Assembly: GCF_023023025.1 (NCBI RefSeq)
Contig: NZ_CP095481.1
Location: 7,391,001 to 7,455,000 of the forward strand
DNA length: 64,000 bases
Direction of reading: 5' to 3'
Source of the DNA: Amycolatopsis sp. WQ 127309
Lineage (GTDB): Bacteria; Actinomycetota; Actinomycetes; Mycobacteriales; Pseudonocardiaceae
Below, one piece after another: positions 8,536 through 16,869 of the stretch. The number at the start of each line of letters is the position of its first letter. Position 1 is the first letter of the stretch. Position numbers and translations under genes: made by a program. Below the pieces are notes generated by a model, which had not been told where the DNA came from, searched no databases, and saw nothing but the letters and a program-made list of their open reading frames with translations.

Positions 8536-9474
8536 TCAGCTCGCCGTCGTCGCGTTCAGCGTCAGGTAACCCACGCCGAGCTGCGCGAACGACTCGAGCG
8601 CGAAGCCGGCGAGCTGGTCGACGGCGGTCCGGTTCTGCAGCAGCAGCCGGGTCTGGTTCTGCCTGACCGCCGTGAGGCCCTGCTGCTCCCGGTACTCGAT
8701 CTTCACGGTGTTGCCGCCCATCGTGGTCACGTCGACCTTGACGTCCTTGTAGACCCCGGTCAGCTTCGAGGCGATCTTCGACGCCAGGTCCTGGATGACC
8801 ACCGCCGCGGTCAGCGCCGCGATGACGGTCAGGATGGCCTTCGGGTCGACGAACAGCGCGTTGGTCTTCGGCGTCGACCAGGCACCGCCGCTGTAGAGCC
8901 GGGTCGCCGTGTTGTGGTCGGTCAGATCGATCTCGATGGCGTTGGACCGGGCCGTGCTGAACATCGTGCTGGTGGCGATGTCCTGCTCGAACCACACCTG
9001 CACGCTCTCCACCGGCGTCAGCACGTCGTTGCCCGCGACGACCTGGTTCTCGGCGACGTAGATCGGGGTGGTCGTGCCCCGGCCGCTGATGTCGGTCGAG
9101 TACGCGCACAGCCCCGGGTGGATCGGGCCGTAGTCGTTGACCAGCGTGATGCCGGTCGCCGGGCCGCCCGACGAGGCGTCCCCGAGCACCCCGTTCTTGT
9201 CCAGCGTCGCCTCGTCACCGAGGCCGATCGACACCTTGTTCGTCGCGACGTGCACCGTCACGTCGCCCTTGAAGTCGTTGCTGCCGAAGAGCTCGTACAG
9301 CGGCTGCCACGAGAACGTGTTCTCGGACAGGTAGTCGGCGGCCGACTGCCAGACCACGTTGTAGGAGTTGTTGACCTTCTTCGCGAAGCAGAGCTGGTAC
9401 TGGCTGTTCTTCAGGGTTTCGAGGTCGGCCGCGGCGATCTGGATGTCGACGCTCTTGAGCTGTCCGTCCGGCAT
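8536..9474 (-). CDS. Hypothetical protein, 312 aa, no recognised family
   Basis: The ATG at 9474 has a good RBS (GAGGAGCACACC) and the gene ends at a strong terminator, so it is a real single-gene unit. The protein has no signal peptide. It opens with MPDGQLKSVDIQIAAADLE, then KNSQYQLCFAKKVNNSYNVV, with many Asn, Thr and aromatic residues, suggesting a beta-rich binding module. From about residue 215 there is a hydrophobic segment (AILTVIAALTAAVVIQDLAS), then a short beta-rich tail. The Asn/Gln/Tyr-rich composition differs from its Ala/Arg-rich neighbours. It is transcribed divergently from a SARP regulator, which may control it. No function is proposed. Confidence 0.72.
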   Translation of the reverse strand: MPDGQLKSVDIQIAAADLETLKNSQYQLCFAKKVNNSYNVVWQSAADYLSENTFSWQPLYELFGSNDFKGDVTVHVATNKVSIGLGDEATLDKNGVLGDASSGGPATGITLVNDYGPIHPGLCAYSTDISGRGTTTPIYVAENQVVAGNDVLTPVESVQVWFEQDIATSTMFSTARSNAIEIDLTDHNTATRLYSGGAWSTPKTNALFVDPKAILTVIAALTAAVVIQDLASKIASKLTGVYKDVKVDVTTMGGNTVKIEYREQQGLTAVRQNQTRLLLQNRTAVDQLAGFALESFAQLGVGYLTLNATTAS

Positions 9475-9873
9475 GGTGTGCTCCTCGTTCGTGCTGTGTG
9501 GTGTCCGGGCCGATGCGACCCTGGGACCACACCTTCCGGACGCGCCGTCGCGCGCACGTCGTCGTCGCGCACCACGGGTGATCTCCGCGCCGCCTGCGTC
9601 ACACGATGGGCTGGACGGGCGGAAACGGGGCTGTTGGGCCATTGGCGGTACCCACGCGGCCCGGTTTCCGCGCGGTCCGGCGACGCGCTGTCGTGCCACG
9701 CTCCCGACCGGGTGACCGCCGGGCCGGAAGTCAAGCCCGCGCACGACTGAGGGCCGGTGCCGCGCGCGCTGCCGTGCGGAGGCGGCCGGAAGACGGCCCG
9801 GAGACACTCGCGGTGCCATGCTCGTGGACCGGTGGACGGCGCCGGGGAAGACGGCGCGGACGAGGGGACGGCG
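9475..9873. other. Divergent intergenic region, no gene seen
   Basis: This 399-base gap separates the start of the unknown 312-aa gene from the SARP gene. Frames are open on both strands, but none has an RBS, a plausible start or protein-like composition (Arg/Pro/Gly-rich translations). Promoters for both flanking genes should lie here; no clear -35/-10 pair could be assigned. Confidence 0.5.
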
Positions 9874-10596
9874 ATGGGCGACGGCGACAGATCGGACGCG
9901 GACGTGGTGCTGCTGGGCCGATTCGAGCTGCGGGCCGGCGGCGAACGCGTCGCGCTGCCCCGCGGTTCGCAGCGCCTGCTGGCCTTCCTCGCCATCCGCG
10001 ACGGCGCCGCGGTCGACCGACACGCGACGGCCGAGCAGCTGTGGCCCGAGAGCCGCCCCCAGCGCGCGGCGGCCAACCTGCGGCAGGCGCTGTGGCAGGT
10101 GCGCCGCGCCACGGACCGGCCGGTCGTGGAGACGCCGGTCGACCGGCTGCACCTGGCGGCGGCGCTGCCGGTCGACTTCTGCCGCACGCTCGAAGCGGCC
10201 CACCGCGTCGTCGGCCCGGCCGGGCGGCCCGAGCCCGGCGCGGGACTGGTCGGTGAGCTGGCCCAGGACCTGCTGCCCGACTGGGCCGAGGACTGGCTGG
10301 TGCCCGAACGTCAGCGGTGGGAGCAGGTCCGGCTGCACGCGCTGGAGGCGATCGCCCGGCACCTCATCTCGGCCGGCGCGCACCTGGCCGCGCTGGAGGC
10401 CGCGTTCACCGCGATCACCATCGACCCGGTGCGGGAAAGCGCGCACCGCACGGTGATCGCGGCGCACCTGGCCCAGGGCAACGGCGGCTCCGCGTTGCGG
10501 CACTACCAGCACTACCGGGCGCTGCTGCACCGCGAGCTGGGTGTCCTGCCGTCACAGCACATGACGCGGCTGGTCGCCTCCCAGCCGACGTTGTGA
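9874..10596 (+). CDS. SARP-family transcriptional activator (DNA-binding plus BTAD)
   Basis: A compact 240-aa SARP. Residues about 10-95 form the OmpR-like winged helix (VVLLGRFELRAGGERVALP, then LLAFLAIRDGAAVDR, then LRQALWQVRR), and residues 95-240 the bacterial transcriptional activation domain with AFTAITIDPVRESAHR and HYRALLHRELG. SARPs activate secondary-metabolite or other accessory genes by binding direct repeats near promoters. The ATG at 9874 follows GAGGGG; a longer reading would begin with a low-complexity stretch. It lies divergent from the unknown 312-aa gene and has no adjacent biosynthetic cluster, so its target is unknown. Confidence 0.88.
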   Translation: MGDGDRSDADVVLLGRFELRAGGERVALPRGSQRLLAFLAIRDGAAVDRHATAEQLWPESRPQRAAANLRQALWQVRRATDRPVVETPVDRLHLAAALPVDFCRTLEAAHRVVGPAGRPEPGAGLVGELAQDLLPDWAEDWLVPERQRWEQVRLHALEAIARHLISAGAHLAALEAAFTAITIDPVRESAHRTVIAAHLAQGNGGSALRHYQHYRALLHRELGVLPSQHMTRLVASQPTL

Positions 10597-10628
10597 CACC
10601 GCGAGCGCGGCCGGTCAGCGCGGCGGCG

Positions 10629-12293
10629 TCAGTTGTAGGCCTCGAAGCGGGCGATCTGCCCGGCGGGCCAGCCGGTGTTGCCGGTGCAGGTCAAGCGTAG
10701 GTAGCGGCGGCTGGTGCGGGGGATCGTGATGGTGACGTTGTTGCCCCGCGCGGGATCGAACACGTAACCCGTCGCGGGGGAGAGGGTGTCGAACGTGGTT
10801 CCGTCGGACGAGCCCGACAGCGCCAGCGTCTGCGTCCGGGTGCTCCACGCGCTCGACGGTGGGACGGCCACCACGATCCGCGTCACCGCGGTCGATGCGC
10901 CGAGGTCGACCTGCACCCACTGCGGGAACGCGTTGTTCGTGCTTTCCCAATAACTGTCGGCATTTCCGTCGACGGCGTTGCCCGCGCCGTAGTTCTGCGT
11001 GTGGCTGCTTTCGGTCGTGGCGTGGCCGCGGGCCAGGTCGGTCGAGCCGCCCGTGGTCAGGGTCGGTGACGTCGGCCTGGTTGCCGTCAAGGCGAGCTGG
11101 CCCTTGAGCATGCGGCCGCCGTCGTTGGTGAGGCGCAGGTAGTAGTCCGACGAGCACGCCGTTCCGTCTTCGTCGAGGGCCAACAGGCCGGAGCCGGCCG
11201 GGGTCATCGACGCGTTCTCCGCGGTCTTCGCGATCTGGTTGCCTTCACCGTATTCGTCGAACATCGAGATGTAGATGCCCTGCACGCCGGCGCGCACCAT
11301 GTTGTAGAACTGGCGCCACATGAAGTCGCCGTGGGCGCGCTGCCGGCCGGAGACGTCGCCGGGCAGCACGCACGGCTGGTAGTCGATCCCGTGGGCGTTG
11401 CAGTCGGCCTGGTCGGGCACCGTGAGGTTCTGGTACATCCAGTCCGAGCCCGCCGCGTCGCCGACCGCGCCGACCATCCACGGCGAGATCATGTTGAAGG
11501 AGCGGTAGACGTCGCCGAAGCCGGGCCGCGAGCCGCCGTCGCTGGTGCGCCATTCCCTGGGCACGCCGCCGATGACGTAACAACCCTGGCCCTTGAACCA
11601 GTTCACGACGTCGAGGCAGGTGTTCGCGTCCCACGGGTGGTTGCCGTCGTTGTAACCGAAACCCCAGATGCAGACGACCGGTTTGCCGTTCTGGCGGGCG
11701 TAGGCGGACGACGCCGTGTGCGCCGACATCTTCGCCGTCCAGTCGGCCTTCATCTCCGGCTGCATGTTCGCCCAGCCGGTGGCGTCGTACATGATGTAGA
11801 ACTTCCGCCCGTGCGCCTCGGCGGCGCTGCGGACCTTCACGGCCATCGCGTCGCGCGTCGGGCCCTCGCTGCTGTTGGGGTTGAAGCGCTGCAACGCGGC
11901 GGTGTCGCAGCCGTTCTGCTGCATCCACAGGAAGTGCGTGTCCACGGTCTGCTGGTCGTAGGACGAGAAGAGCGTCGCGGGCTGGCCGTTGCCGAAGTTG
12001 GCGTAAGCGGTCTGGTAGGTGCGGGTGTACTCGCGCATGTCCGGCCAGGCCTTGATCACGTTGTTGCCCGTCGACGGCGTCTGCCCCCAGTTCTGGCTCC
12101 AGTGCCACCAGCCGTTGATCGGCGCGCCGTCACCGGCGCAGGCGAACCAGCCCTGGTACCCGACGGTGATCTTGCCGACGACGTCCCCCGGCCCGCCGGC
12201 GGCGGACGCTCCGGGCGCACCGGCGAGGGAAAGCGCTCCCCAGGCCGATGCCGCCGCGGCCGAGCCGATGAACGTCCTGCGGGAGATCGCCAT
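10629..12293 (-). CDS. Secreted GH71/99-like glycoside hydrolase with C-terminal CBM32
   Basis: A 554-aa exported protein. The start MAISRRTFIGSAAAASAWG is a twin-arginine signal (SRRTF). Residues about 35-410 form a barrel-type hydrolase of the GH71/99-like group (VGYQGWFACAGDGAPINGWW, then a conserved WHWSQNWG, DATGW, ISPWMVG and ISMFDEYGEG, the last two likely at the active site). Residues about 420-554 are an F5/8 type C (CBM32) carbohydrate-binding domain (NAVDGNADSYWES, then WVQVDLGAS). The ATG follows GAGAGGATC. It probably acts on extracellular alpha-mannan-like or plant/fungal polysaccharide; exact linkage unknown. Confidence 0.85.
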   Translation of the reverse strand: MAISRRTFIGSAAAASAWGALSLAGAPGASAAGGPGDVVGKITVGYQGWFACAGDGAPINGWWHWSQNWGQTPSTGNNVIKAWPDMREYTRTYQTAYANFGNGQPATLFSSYDQQTVDTHFLWMQQNGCDTAALQRFNPNSSEGPTRDAMAVKVRSAAEAHGRKFYIMYDATGWANMQPEMKADWTAKMSAHTASSAYARQNGKPVVCIWGFGYNDGNHPWDANTCLDVVNWFKGQGCYVIGGVPREWRTSDGGSRPGFGDVYRSFNMISPWMVGAVGDAAGSDWMYQNLTVPDQADCNAHGIDYQPCVLPGDVSGRQRAHGDFMWRQFYNMVRAGVQGIYISMFDEYGEGNQIAKTAENASMTPAGSGLLALDEDGTACSSDYYLRLTNDGGRMLKGQLALTATRPTSPTLTTGGSTDLARGHATTESSHTQNYGAGNAVDGNADSYWESTNNAFPQWVQVDLGASTAVTRIVVAVPPSSAWSTRTQTLALSGSSDGTTFDTLSPATGYVFDPARGNNVTITIPRTSRRYLRLTCTGNTGWPAGQIARFEAYN

Positions 12294-12434
12294 TGCAGAT
12301 CCTCTCGGCACCGTTGCACGAGTACGTGTTCCGGGAGGCGACTGTAGGCTTCCGGCCAAGAACTGGCAATAGTCGGACCGATTTCAGAAATTTACGTACT
12401 GAAGTCTGCAAAAATTGTCGTGAGGAACGCTCGG

Positions 12435-13811
12435 TCAGCAGCTGACGGTGCCCTTGCGCAGCGCGTGCCCGCCGTCGTCGCTGTCGTCGGACCAGTAGAC
12501 GGGCTTGGTACCGCCGGTGCATTCGTTCGCGCCGGCCAGGGCGAAGCCTTCGTTGTTGTAGTCCGGCATGCCGGTGGGCCGGTTGTAGACCGCGGTCGTC
12601 GCGAACGCCCCGGAGGAGTTCACGCGGAACGTCCGGTGCTGGCCGTGGCAGGTGTCGTCGCAGACCACCCACAGGCGCGCGGCCTGCGGCTCCCACTGCA
12701 CCTCCATGACGCCGCTCATCCCGCTGGCGAAGGACGCCACGCGGGTGAACGCGCCCGAGTCCTGCAGGACGTACCCGTGCACCATGCCGGTGCCTTCGAC
12801 GCCGACGAAGAACACGCCGCCGCTGTGCGCGCCGTAGTGGCCGGGGTCGTAGGCCGCGCCGGTCGAGGCGTCGGCGAACCCGGCGCCGGTGAGCGAAGCG
12901 TCGGGAACCCAGGTGACGCCCTCGAAGCCGAGGTTGGCGCCCACCGGCGGCAGGTCCGCGGTCAGGTTCCACTCCTTCGTCGCGGTCAGCGTGGCGCCGG
13001 TACCGCTCACGTCGTAGCGCAGCACGGACGTCCGGCTGCTGCCGGAACCGTTGCGCTCACTGGCGACGAACGCCGCGCCACCGGTGACCGTCACGCCCTC
13101 GCTGTCCGGATTGCCGGAGCCGCCCGGAAACCGCAGCGTCTTGCCCGACGACCAGCCGTTCGCGGTGTCCGGCTTCCAGCCGCCGGAACCGTTGGGCAGC
13201 AGGCGCCACAGCTTGCCGGAGTTCTGCGCGGCCCACAGCACACCGCCGTCCTGGAACAGGCCGCTGAGGTCTTCGCCGAAGACGTTCGACGCGTCGGCCG
13301 TCGTGACCGAGCTGCCGCCGGGCCACGCCACCGGCGCGGTGCCGGAGCCGCAGCTGTTCGCGGCGCCGAGCGTCAGCGGGGCCGCGGTGAGCGGGCCGGT
13401 CCCGTCCGGGCAGCGCGACCACGACGGGGCGGAGTGCTCGCTCCAGCCGACGCTGTCGACCAGGGTGGTGCCGTTTGCCTGGTACAGCCGCGCTTTGTCC
13501 GACGAACCGAGCCCGAAGGAGCTGTGGACGTCGAACGCGCGGAACGCGCCGGGCGCCAGGGACGTCCCGGCGGCGATCTGGTACTTCGAGTTGTCCTGGT
13601 CGTCCTTGATGATCCAGCCCGAGACGTCGACGGCGGCCGTGCCCGAGTTGTACAGCTCGACGGAGTCGTTCACGCTGCCCGTGGTCACGACCTCGTTGAG
13701 GTGGACGTCCTGGGCCGCGGCGGCGTGCGCCGGGCCGCTCGCGCAGGCCGTGGCCAGCAGCGAACCGGCGACGAGGCAGAAGACGCGCCTGCGGGCACGG
13801 GATTCGGTCAC
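12435..13811 (-). CDS. Secreted lamin-tail-domain / beta-propeller protein
   Basis: A 458-aa exported protein with a signal peptide of about 31 residues (ending GPAHA-AAA). Residues about 34-120 are a lamin-tail (LTD) domain: HLNEVVTTGSVNDSVELYN, then GWIIKDD and SLAPGAFRAFDV. The remainder looks like a propeller-type repeat fold (FGEDLSGLFQDGGVLWAAQN, GVTVTGGAAFVASERNG, NEGFALAG), similar to the esterase-like/SdiA-regulated group found with LTDs. Such proteins are extracellular, with unclear enzymology. GTG start with GAGGA ten bases upstream. Its position in a row of secreted proteins fits an extracellular polymer-handling role. Confidence 0.78.
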   Translation of the reverse strand: MTESRARRRVFCLVAGSLLATACASGPAHAAAAQDVHLNEVVTTGSVNDSVELYNSGTAAVDVSGWIIKDDQDNSKYQIAAGTSLAPGAFRAFDVHSSFGLGSSDKARLYQANGTTLVDSVGWSEHSAPSWSRCPDGTGPLTAAPLTLGAANSCGSGTAPVAWPGGSSVTTADASNVFGEDLSGLFQDGGVLWAAQNSGKLWRLLPNGSGGWKPDTANGWSSGKTLRFPGGSGNPDSEGVTVTGGAAFVASERNGSGSSRTSVLRYDVSGTGATLTATKEWNLTADLPPVGANLGFEGVTWVPDASLTGAGFADASTGAAYDPGHYGAHSGGVFFVGVEGTGMVHGYVLQDSGAFTRVASFASGMSGVMEVQWEPQAARLWVVCDDTCHGQHRTFRVNSSGAFATTAVYNRPTGMPDYNNEGFALAGANECTGGTKPVYWSDDSDDGGHALRKGTVSC

Positions 13812-13971
13812 GGTGTCCGTCCTCGGGGTCGGGGATCCAGAGCCGGTTCAGCGTTCCGGGGCGGGCCGAACGAACGCCCTCCGGGAGGTGGGTTTCCCCT
13901 GAACGATGGCCGAACGTCCGTGGGCGCGCCACTCGCGTGCCGGTGATCGGGACGCGAGTGGCGCCCGATGG

Positions 13972-14511
13972 TCAGCCGTAGAAGTGGATGTAGCGGAAGT
14001 CGTTCTTGTTCACCGTGTGCCGCAGGTAGTGGCCGGTGCCGTCCCAGTTGTAGTCCTCGACGGTCACCTGGTTGCCGTTGACGCTGTCCACGATGGCGAC
14101 GTGGCCGTACTGCCCGGCGTCGGTCTGCGCGGTCGCGCCCGCGGTCGGCGTGTTGTCGACGCGGAAGCCGTGGTTGCGGGCGTTGTCGTCCCAGTACTTG
14201 GCGTCGCCGTAGTTGTTCGCGCTCTTGCCGTGCCGCGCGATGTTGTACGCGTTCCACGAGACGCACTCGCGGTTGTACATGTTCCAGTCGTCGACCACCG
14301 AGTCCTGCGGGATGTTGCGCCACTTCGCGGGGTAGGTGTCGCCGATCGTGGCGGGCGCCGCCGGCGCGGCGGTGGTCCCGAAGAGCGAGGCCATCGACTG
14401 GGTGGTGTGGTGGACCGTGGTGGTCGCCGGGGCCGCGACCGCGGCCGGGGCACCGGCGAGCGCGACGCTCGCGGCGGCGGCGACCGCGAACAGGGTGTGC
14501 TTGACGGACAT
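13972..14511 (-). CDS. Secreted CHAP-domain hydrolase (putative peptidoglycan amidase/endopeptidase)
   Basis: A 179-aa exported protein: signal peptide (MSVKHTLFAVAAAASVALAG, cleaved around AVAAPA), a linker, then a CHAP domain. The catalytic Cys is in NRECVSWNAYNIAR, the His in GQYGHVAIVDSV, and the third polar residue in VEDYNWDG. This C/H/acid arrangement is typical of NlpC/P60-like cell wall amidases or endopeptidases. The ATG follows AAGGGAATTCCC. It is small, with no wall-binding domain, and appears monocistronic. Confidence 0.85.
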   Translation of the reverse strand: MSVKHTLFAVAAAASVALAGAPAAVAAPATTTVHHTTQSMASLFGTTAAPAAPATIGDTYPAKWRNIPQDSVVDDWNMYNRECVSWNAYNIARHGKSANNYGDAKYWDDNARNHGFRVDNTPTAGATAQTDAGQYGHVAIVDSVNGNQVTVEDYNWDGTGHYLRHTVNKNDFRYIHFYG

Positions 14512-14687
14512 GGGAATTCCCTTCACCGGGGGGAGCTGGGGAGACCGCAAAGAAAAGAGCTGGCCAGAACGGTAAAGGCGGCAACGGGAAGCGGACAGGC
14601 TAAGTGAACAACTGACGTGTCACTGTCTTGGGACGTCTCACAACCCCAGGTCAACGGCACTGCGTCGAGTGCTGTAAACAGATTTGG

Positions 14688-15584
14688 CTACCACTCCCAG
14701 TTGACGCCGAGGATGCCCGGGCGCACGTCACGAGTGGCGAAAGTGACCGCGTGGCCCGAATCCACGGGTAACGGACGGCCTTGCGTCCGCGGCCCGCCCA
14801 GCTGTCGTTGTCCGAATTCCCGCGCGAGGCGCGGGATGCGGGAAGCGAATTGCACTTGGCAGACGTAAAGCTGCGCGGGCCGGGTGAACCGGTGGTGGTA
14901 GTGGTCGGTCTCGTGCCCCCGGCCGAAGCTCAGGGTGTAGGTCACCGCGGCGACGTCGCCGGCGGCCAGGGTCCGGTCGAGCAGGAGCTCGCCCGCGGTC
15001 AGGCCGGTGGCCCGGTCGGTCAGCACCCGGCCCAGGGTGCAGGACTGCAGGTCCTCGTAGGCCGGATCGTCCTGCTCGGGCCCGTCGGCCTGGAAGAACG
15101 TCATGATCCGGTCGACGCCGTCCATCGCGGCCTCGGCGACCATGCGCACCCGCAGGTGCCGCTCACGGCTGTGGTCGTCGACGAACAGCGTGTCGTGGAG
15201 GGACCAGAACCGCACGTGGCCGTCCGGCGGCGGCTTCAGCTCCGCGGAGAGCGGGTGCAGTGCGGGCCACAGCCGGTGCCGGGCCAGCCGCTCGGGCGGC
15301 CCGCCCAGCCAGCGGCCGCGGGGTGCTTTCGGGCCCAGCAACGACTTGAGCGTGCCGGGGCGCACGTTGAGGACGTCTTCCAGGTGCGTGACGGCGTCCA
15401 AAGAGGTCTCGCGCTCCGGCCGGGAGCGACCCGTGCGCCAGTACGAGAGCGACGCCCGGGACAGCGTCACGCCGCGGGCGGCCAGGTGGCGCTGCAGCCG
15501 CTCCAGCGACAGGCCGGACTCGGCGATCGCGGCGTCCAGCGCGAGCGAGAACGCCGTGTGTGAGGACTCGAACTCCACGGACAC
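14688..15584 (-). CDS. Paralogous HTH protein A (XRE-like), 298 aa
   Basis: The N-terminal about 75 residues form an XRE-like helix-turn-helix (GLSLERLQRHLAARGVTLSR, then SLSYWRTGRSRPERETSL). The C-terminal 200 residues are a conserved beta-rich region seen also in the upstream gene (RLWPALHPLSAELKPPPDGH, FTRPAQLYVCQVQF, PGILGVNWEW at the very end). No known effector family was recognised. GTG start, with a GAGG motif; it begins ten bases after the stop of its paralogue, so the two are one operon. They are divergent from the giant S53/S1 protease. It could regulate that protease or sense an extracellular/cytosolic ligand; this is inference. Confidence 0.72.
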   Translation of the reverse strand: MSVEFESSHTAFSLALDAAIAESGLSLERLQRHLAARGVTLSRASLSYWRTGRSRPERETSLDAVTHLEDVLNVRPGTLKSLLGPKAPRGRWLGGPPERLARHRLWPALHPLSAELKPPPDGHVRFWSLHDTLFVDDHSRERHLRVRMVAEAAMDGVDRIMTFFQADGPEQDDPAYEDLQSCTLGRVLTDRATGLTAGELLLDRTLAAGDVAAVTYTLSFGRGHETDHYHHRFTRPAQLYVCQVQFASRIPRLAREFGQRQLGGPRTQGRPLPVDSGHAVTFATRDVRPGILGVNWEW

Positions 15585-15594
15585 GGGCGGTGCC

Positions 15595-16530
15595 TCAGTT
15601 CCAGTCCCACTGCAGGCCGAGCAGCCCCGGGCCGGCGTCGGGGACGGCAAGGTGCGCCGTCCCGGACCCGCCGATCCACAACGGTTTCCCCGGCTGCCGA
15701 GGGCTGTTGAGGGTCGGCTGCCGGTACGGGACGCAGTGCGGCGGCACCTCGCCGGTGAACTCGACCTGCAGCAGGTACTGCCGCACCGGCCGGGTGAACC
15801 GCCGGTGGAACGACGTCAGCACCGAACCGCCCGGGTAGCGCCAGGTGTACTCGACGACCGTGCGGTCGCCCGCCGAAAGCCGTTGCTCCAGCAGGAGTTC
15901 GCACACCGTGGCGGTGCTCGCCTCCTGCGGCCGGGTCCGGCCCTGCCGGCAGTACCGCAGTTCACCCAGGACCGGGCGCGACGACTCCTCGGCCCATTCG
16001 TAGACGACGCACCGGTCCGTCCGGTCGGTCGTCGCCTCGAGCACCAGCCGCGTCCGGACCTCGCGCAGGCGGCGGCGCTGGTCGACGAGCACGTGCTCGT
16101 GGACGTCCAGGTACCGCACCTGGCCCTCCGGCGGCGCGTCGATGGCGGCGAGCGCCGGCCCGCAGGACGGCCACAGCCGCCGGCGGTCGACCGCGCCCGG
16201 TTCGGTTTCGGCGCCGCGGCCCCGGGGACGCGGCGGGCCGAGCAGCACCACCAGCGACTCGCCGGGCAGCCCGATCAGGTCTTCCAGCGCCCGCACCGCG
16301 CGCAGCGACTCCTCGCGTTCCGGCCGGCTGCGGCCCCGCCGCCAGTAGCTCAGCGCGGCGCGGCTGACCCGCACGCCGCGGGCGGCCAGCCGTCGTTGCA
16401 CCTGCTCCAGGCTCAGCCCGCGGACGGCCAGCGCGTGGTCGAGCACCTGCGCGAAGGTGCCGTGCCGCAGCAGCCGGCGCAGCTCGCGGTCCACCGGCAC
16501 GGCCCGCGTTCCCACGGCATTTCCGGCCAT
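15595..16530 (-). CDS. Paralogous HTH protein B (XRE-like), 311 aa
   Basis: First gene of a two-gene tandem duplication. It shares with its downstream neighbour the HTH (GLSLEQVQRRLAARGVRVSR, then ALSYWRRGRSRPEREESL), the RLWPS segment, the FTRPVRQYLLQVEF motif and the C-terminal PGLLGLQWDWN. ATG start with a strong RBS (GGAGGTCCG). The C-terminal domain has no recognised family. The pair's divergent promoter region with the protease at 16870 contains four GTGAAC/GTTCAC half-sites that one of these proteins might bind (untested). Confidence 0.74.
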   Translation of the reverse strand: MAGNAVGTRAVPVDRELRRLLRHGTFAQVLDHALAVRGLSLEQVQRRLAARGVRVSRAALSYWRRGRSRPEREESLRAVRALEDLIGLPGESLVVLLGPPRPRGRGAETEPGAVDRRRLWPSCGPALAAIDAPPEGQVRYLDVHEHVLVDQRRRLREVRTRLVLEATTDRTDRCVVYEWAEESSRPVLGELRYCRQGRTRPQEASTATVCELLLEQRLSAGDRTVVEYTWRYPGGSVLTSFHRRFTRPVRQYLLQVEFTGEVPPHCVPYRQPTLNSPRQPGKPLWIGGSGTAHLAVPDAGPGLLGLQWDWN

Positions 16531-16869
16531 CGGACCTCCACAGCTCGCCACTCCGAGGGGTTCGCGGACCGTAGGCGGGTGATCGCGATCGGTGGTAGGG
16601 CCGAAGGGTGGAATCCGGGGCATAAGCGGCAATCCACCCGAGGTACGTCCGCACTGAACACGTCCGGACCTCTGTGGACAACTGGCTACGGATCGCGCCG
16701 CCGACCTGCGGCGGAACCCGGCGCGAACCGGTTCACCGTGAACGGAACTGAACGTTCACGCAGGGATTCTCCGGGTGACGGCCCGTGATTAGCGTTCGGC
16801 CGGTCTCCGGCGTCGACTGCATCCGGTGTGCCGCAGGAAACGTCGCCACTCCACTCCCGGAGGAAACAG
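16531..16869. promoter_or_regulatory. Divergent control region between HTH pair and S53/S1 protease, with half-site cluster
   Basis: This 339-base gap holds no gene. Near the protease end lie a perfect palindrome GTTCACCGTGAAC (16731-16743) and TGAACGTTCA (16749-16758), together four GTGAAC-type half-sites within 29 bases. A -10-like TAGCGT (16790-16795) follows, and the protease RBS (GGAGG, about 16858-16862) precedes the ATG. The half-sites would lie about 35-60 bases upstream of the TAGCGT element, a usual operator or activator position. Confidence 0.5.

Noticed and set aside
9757..9873. Longer N-terminus for the SARP (from GTG at 9757)
   Set aside because: The extra residues are Arg/Gly-rich with no RBS; the ATG at 9874 has GAGGGG and matches SARP N-termini.
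10597..10628. Hairpin CCGC-GAGC-GCGG between SARP and GH99-like genes as a terminator
   Set aside because: Only a 4-bp stem, too weak to support.
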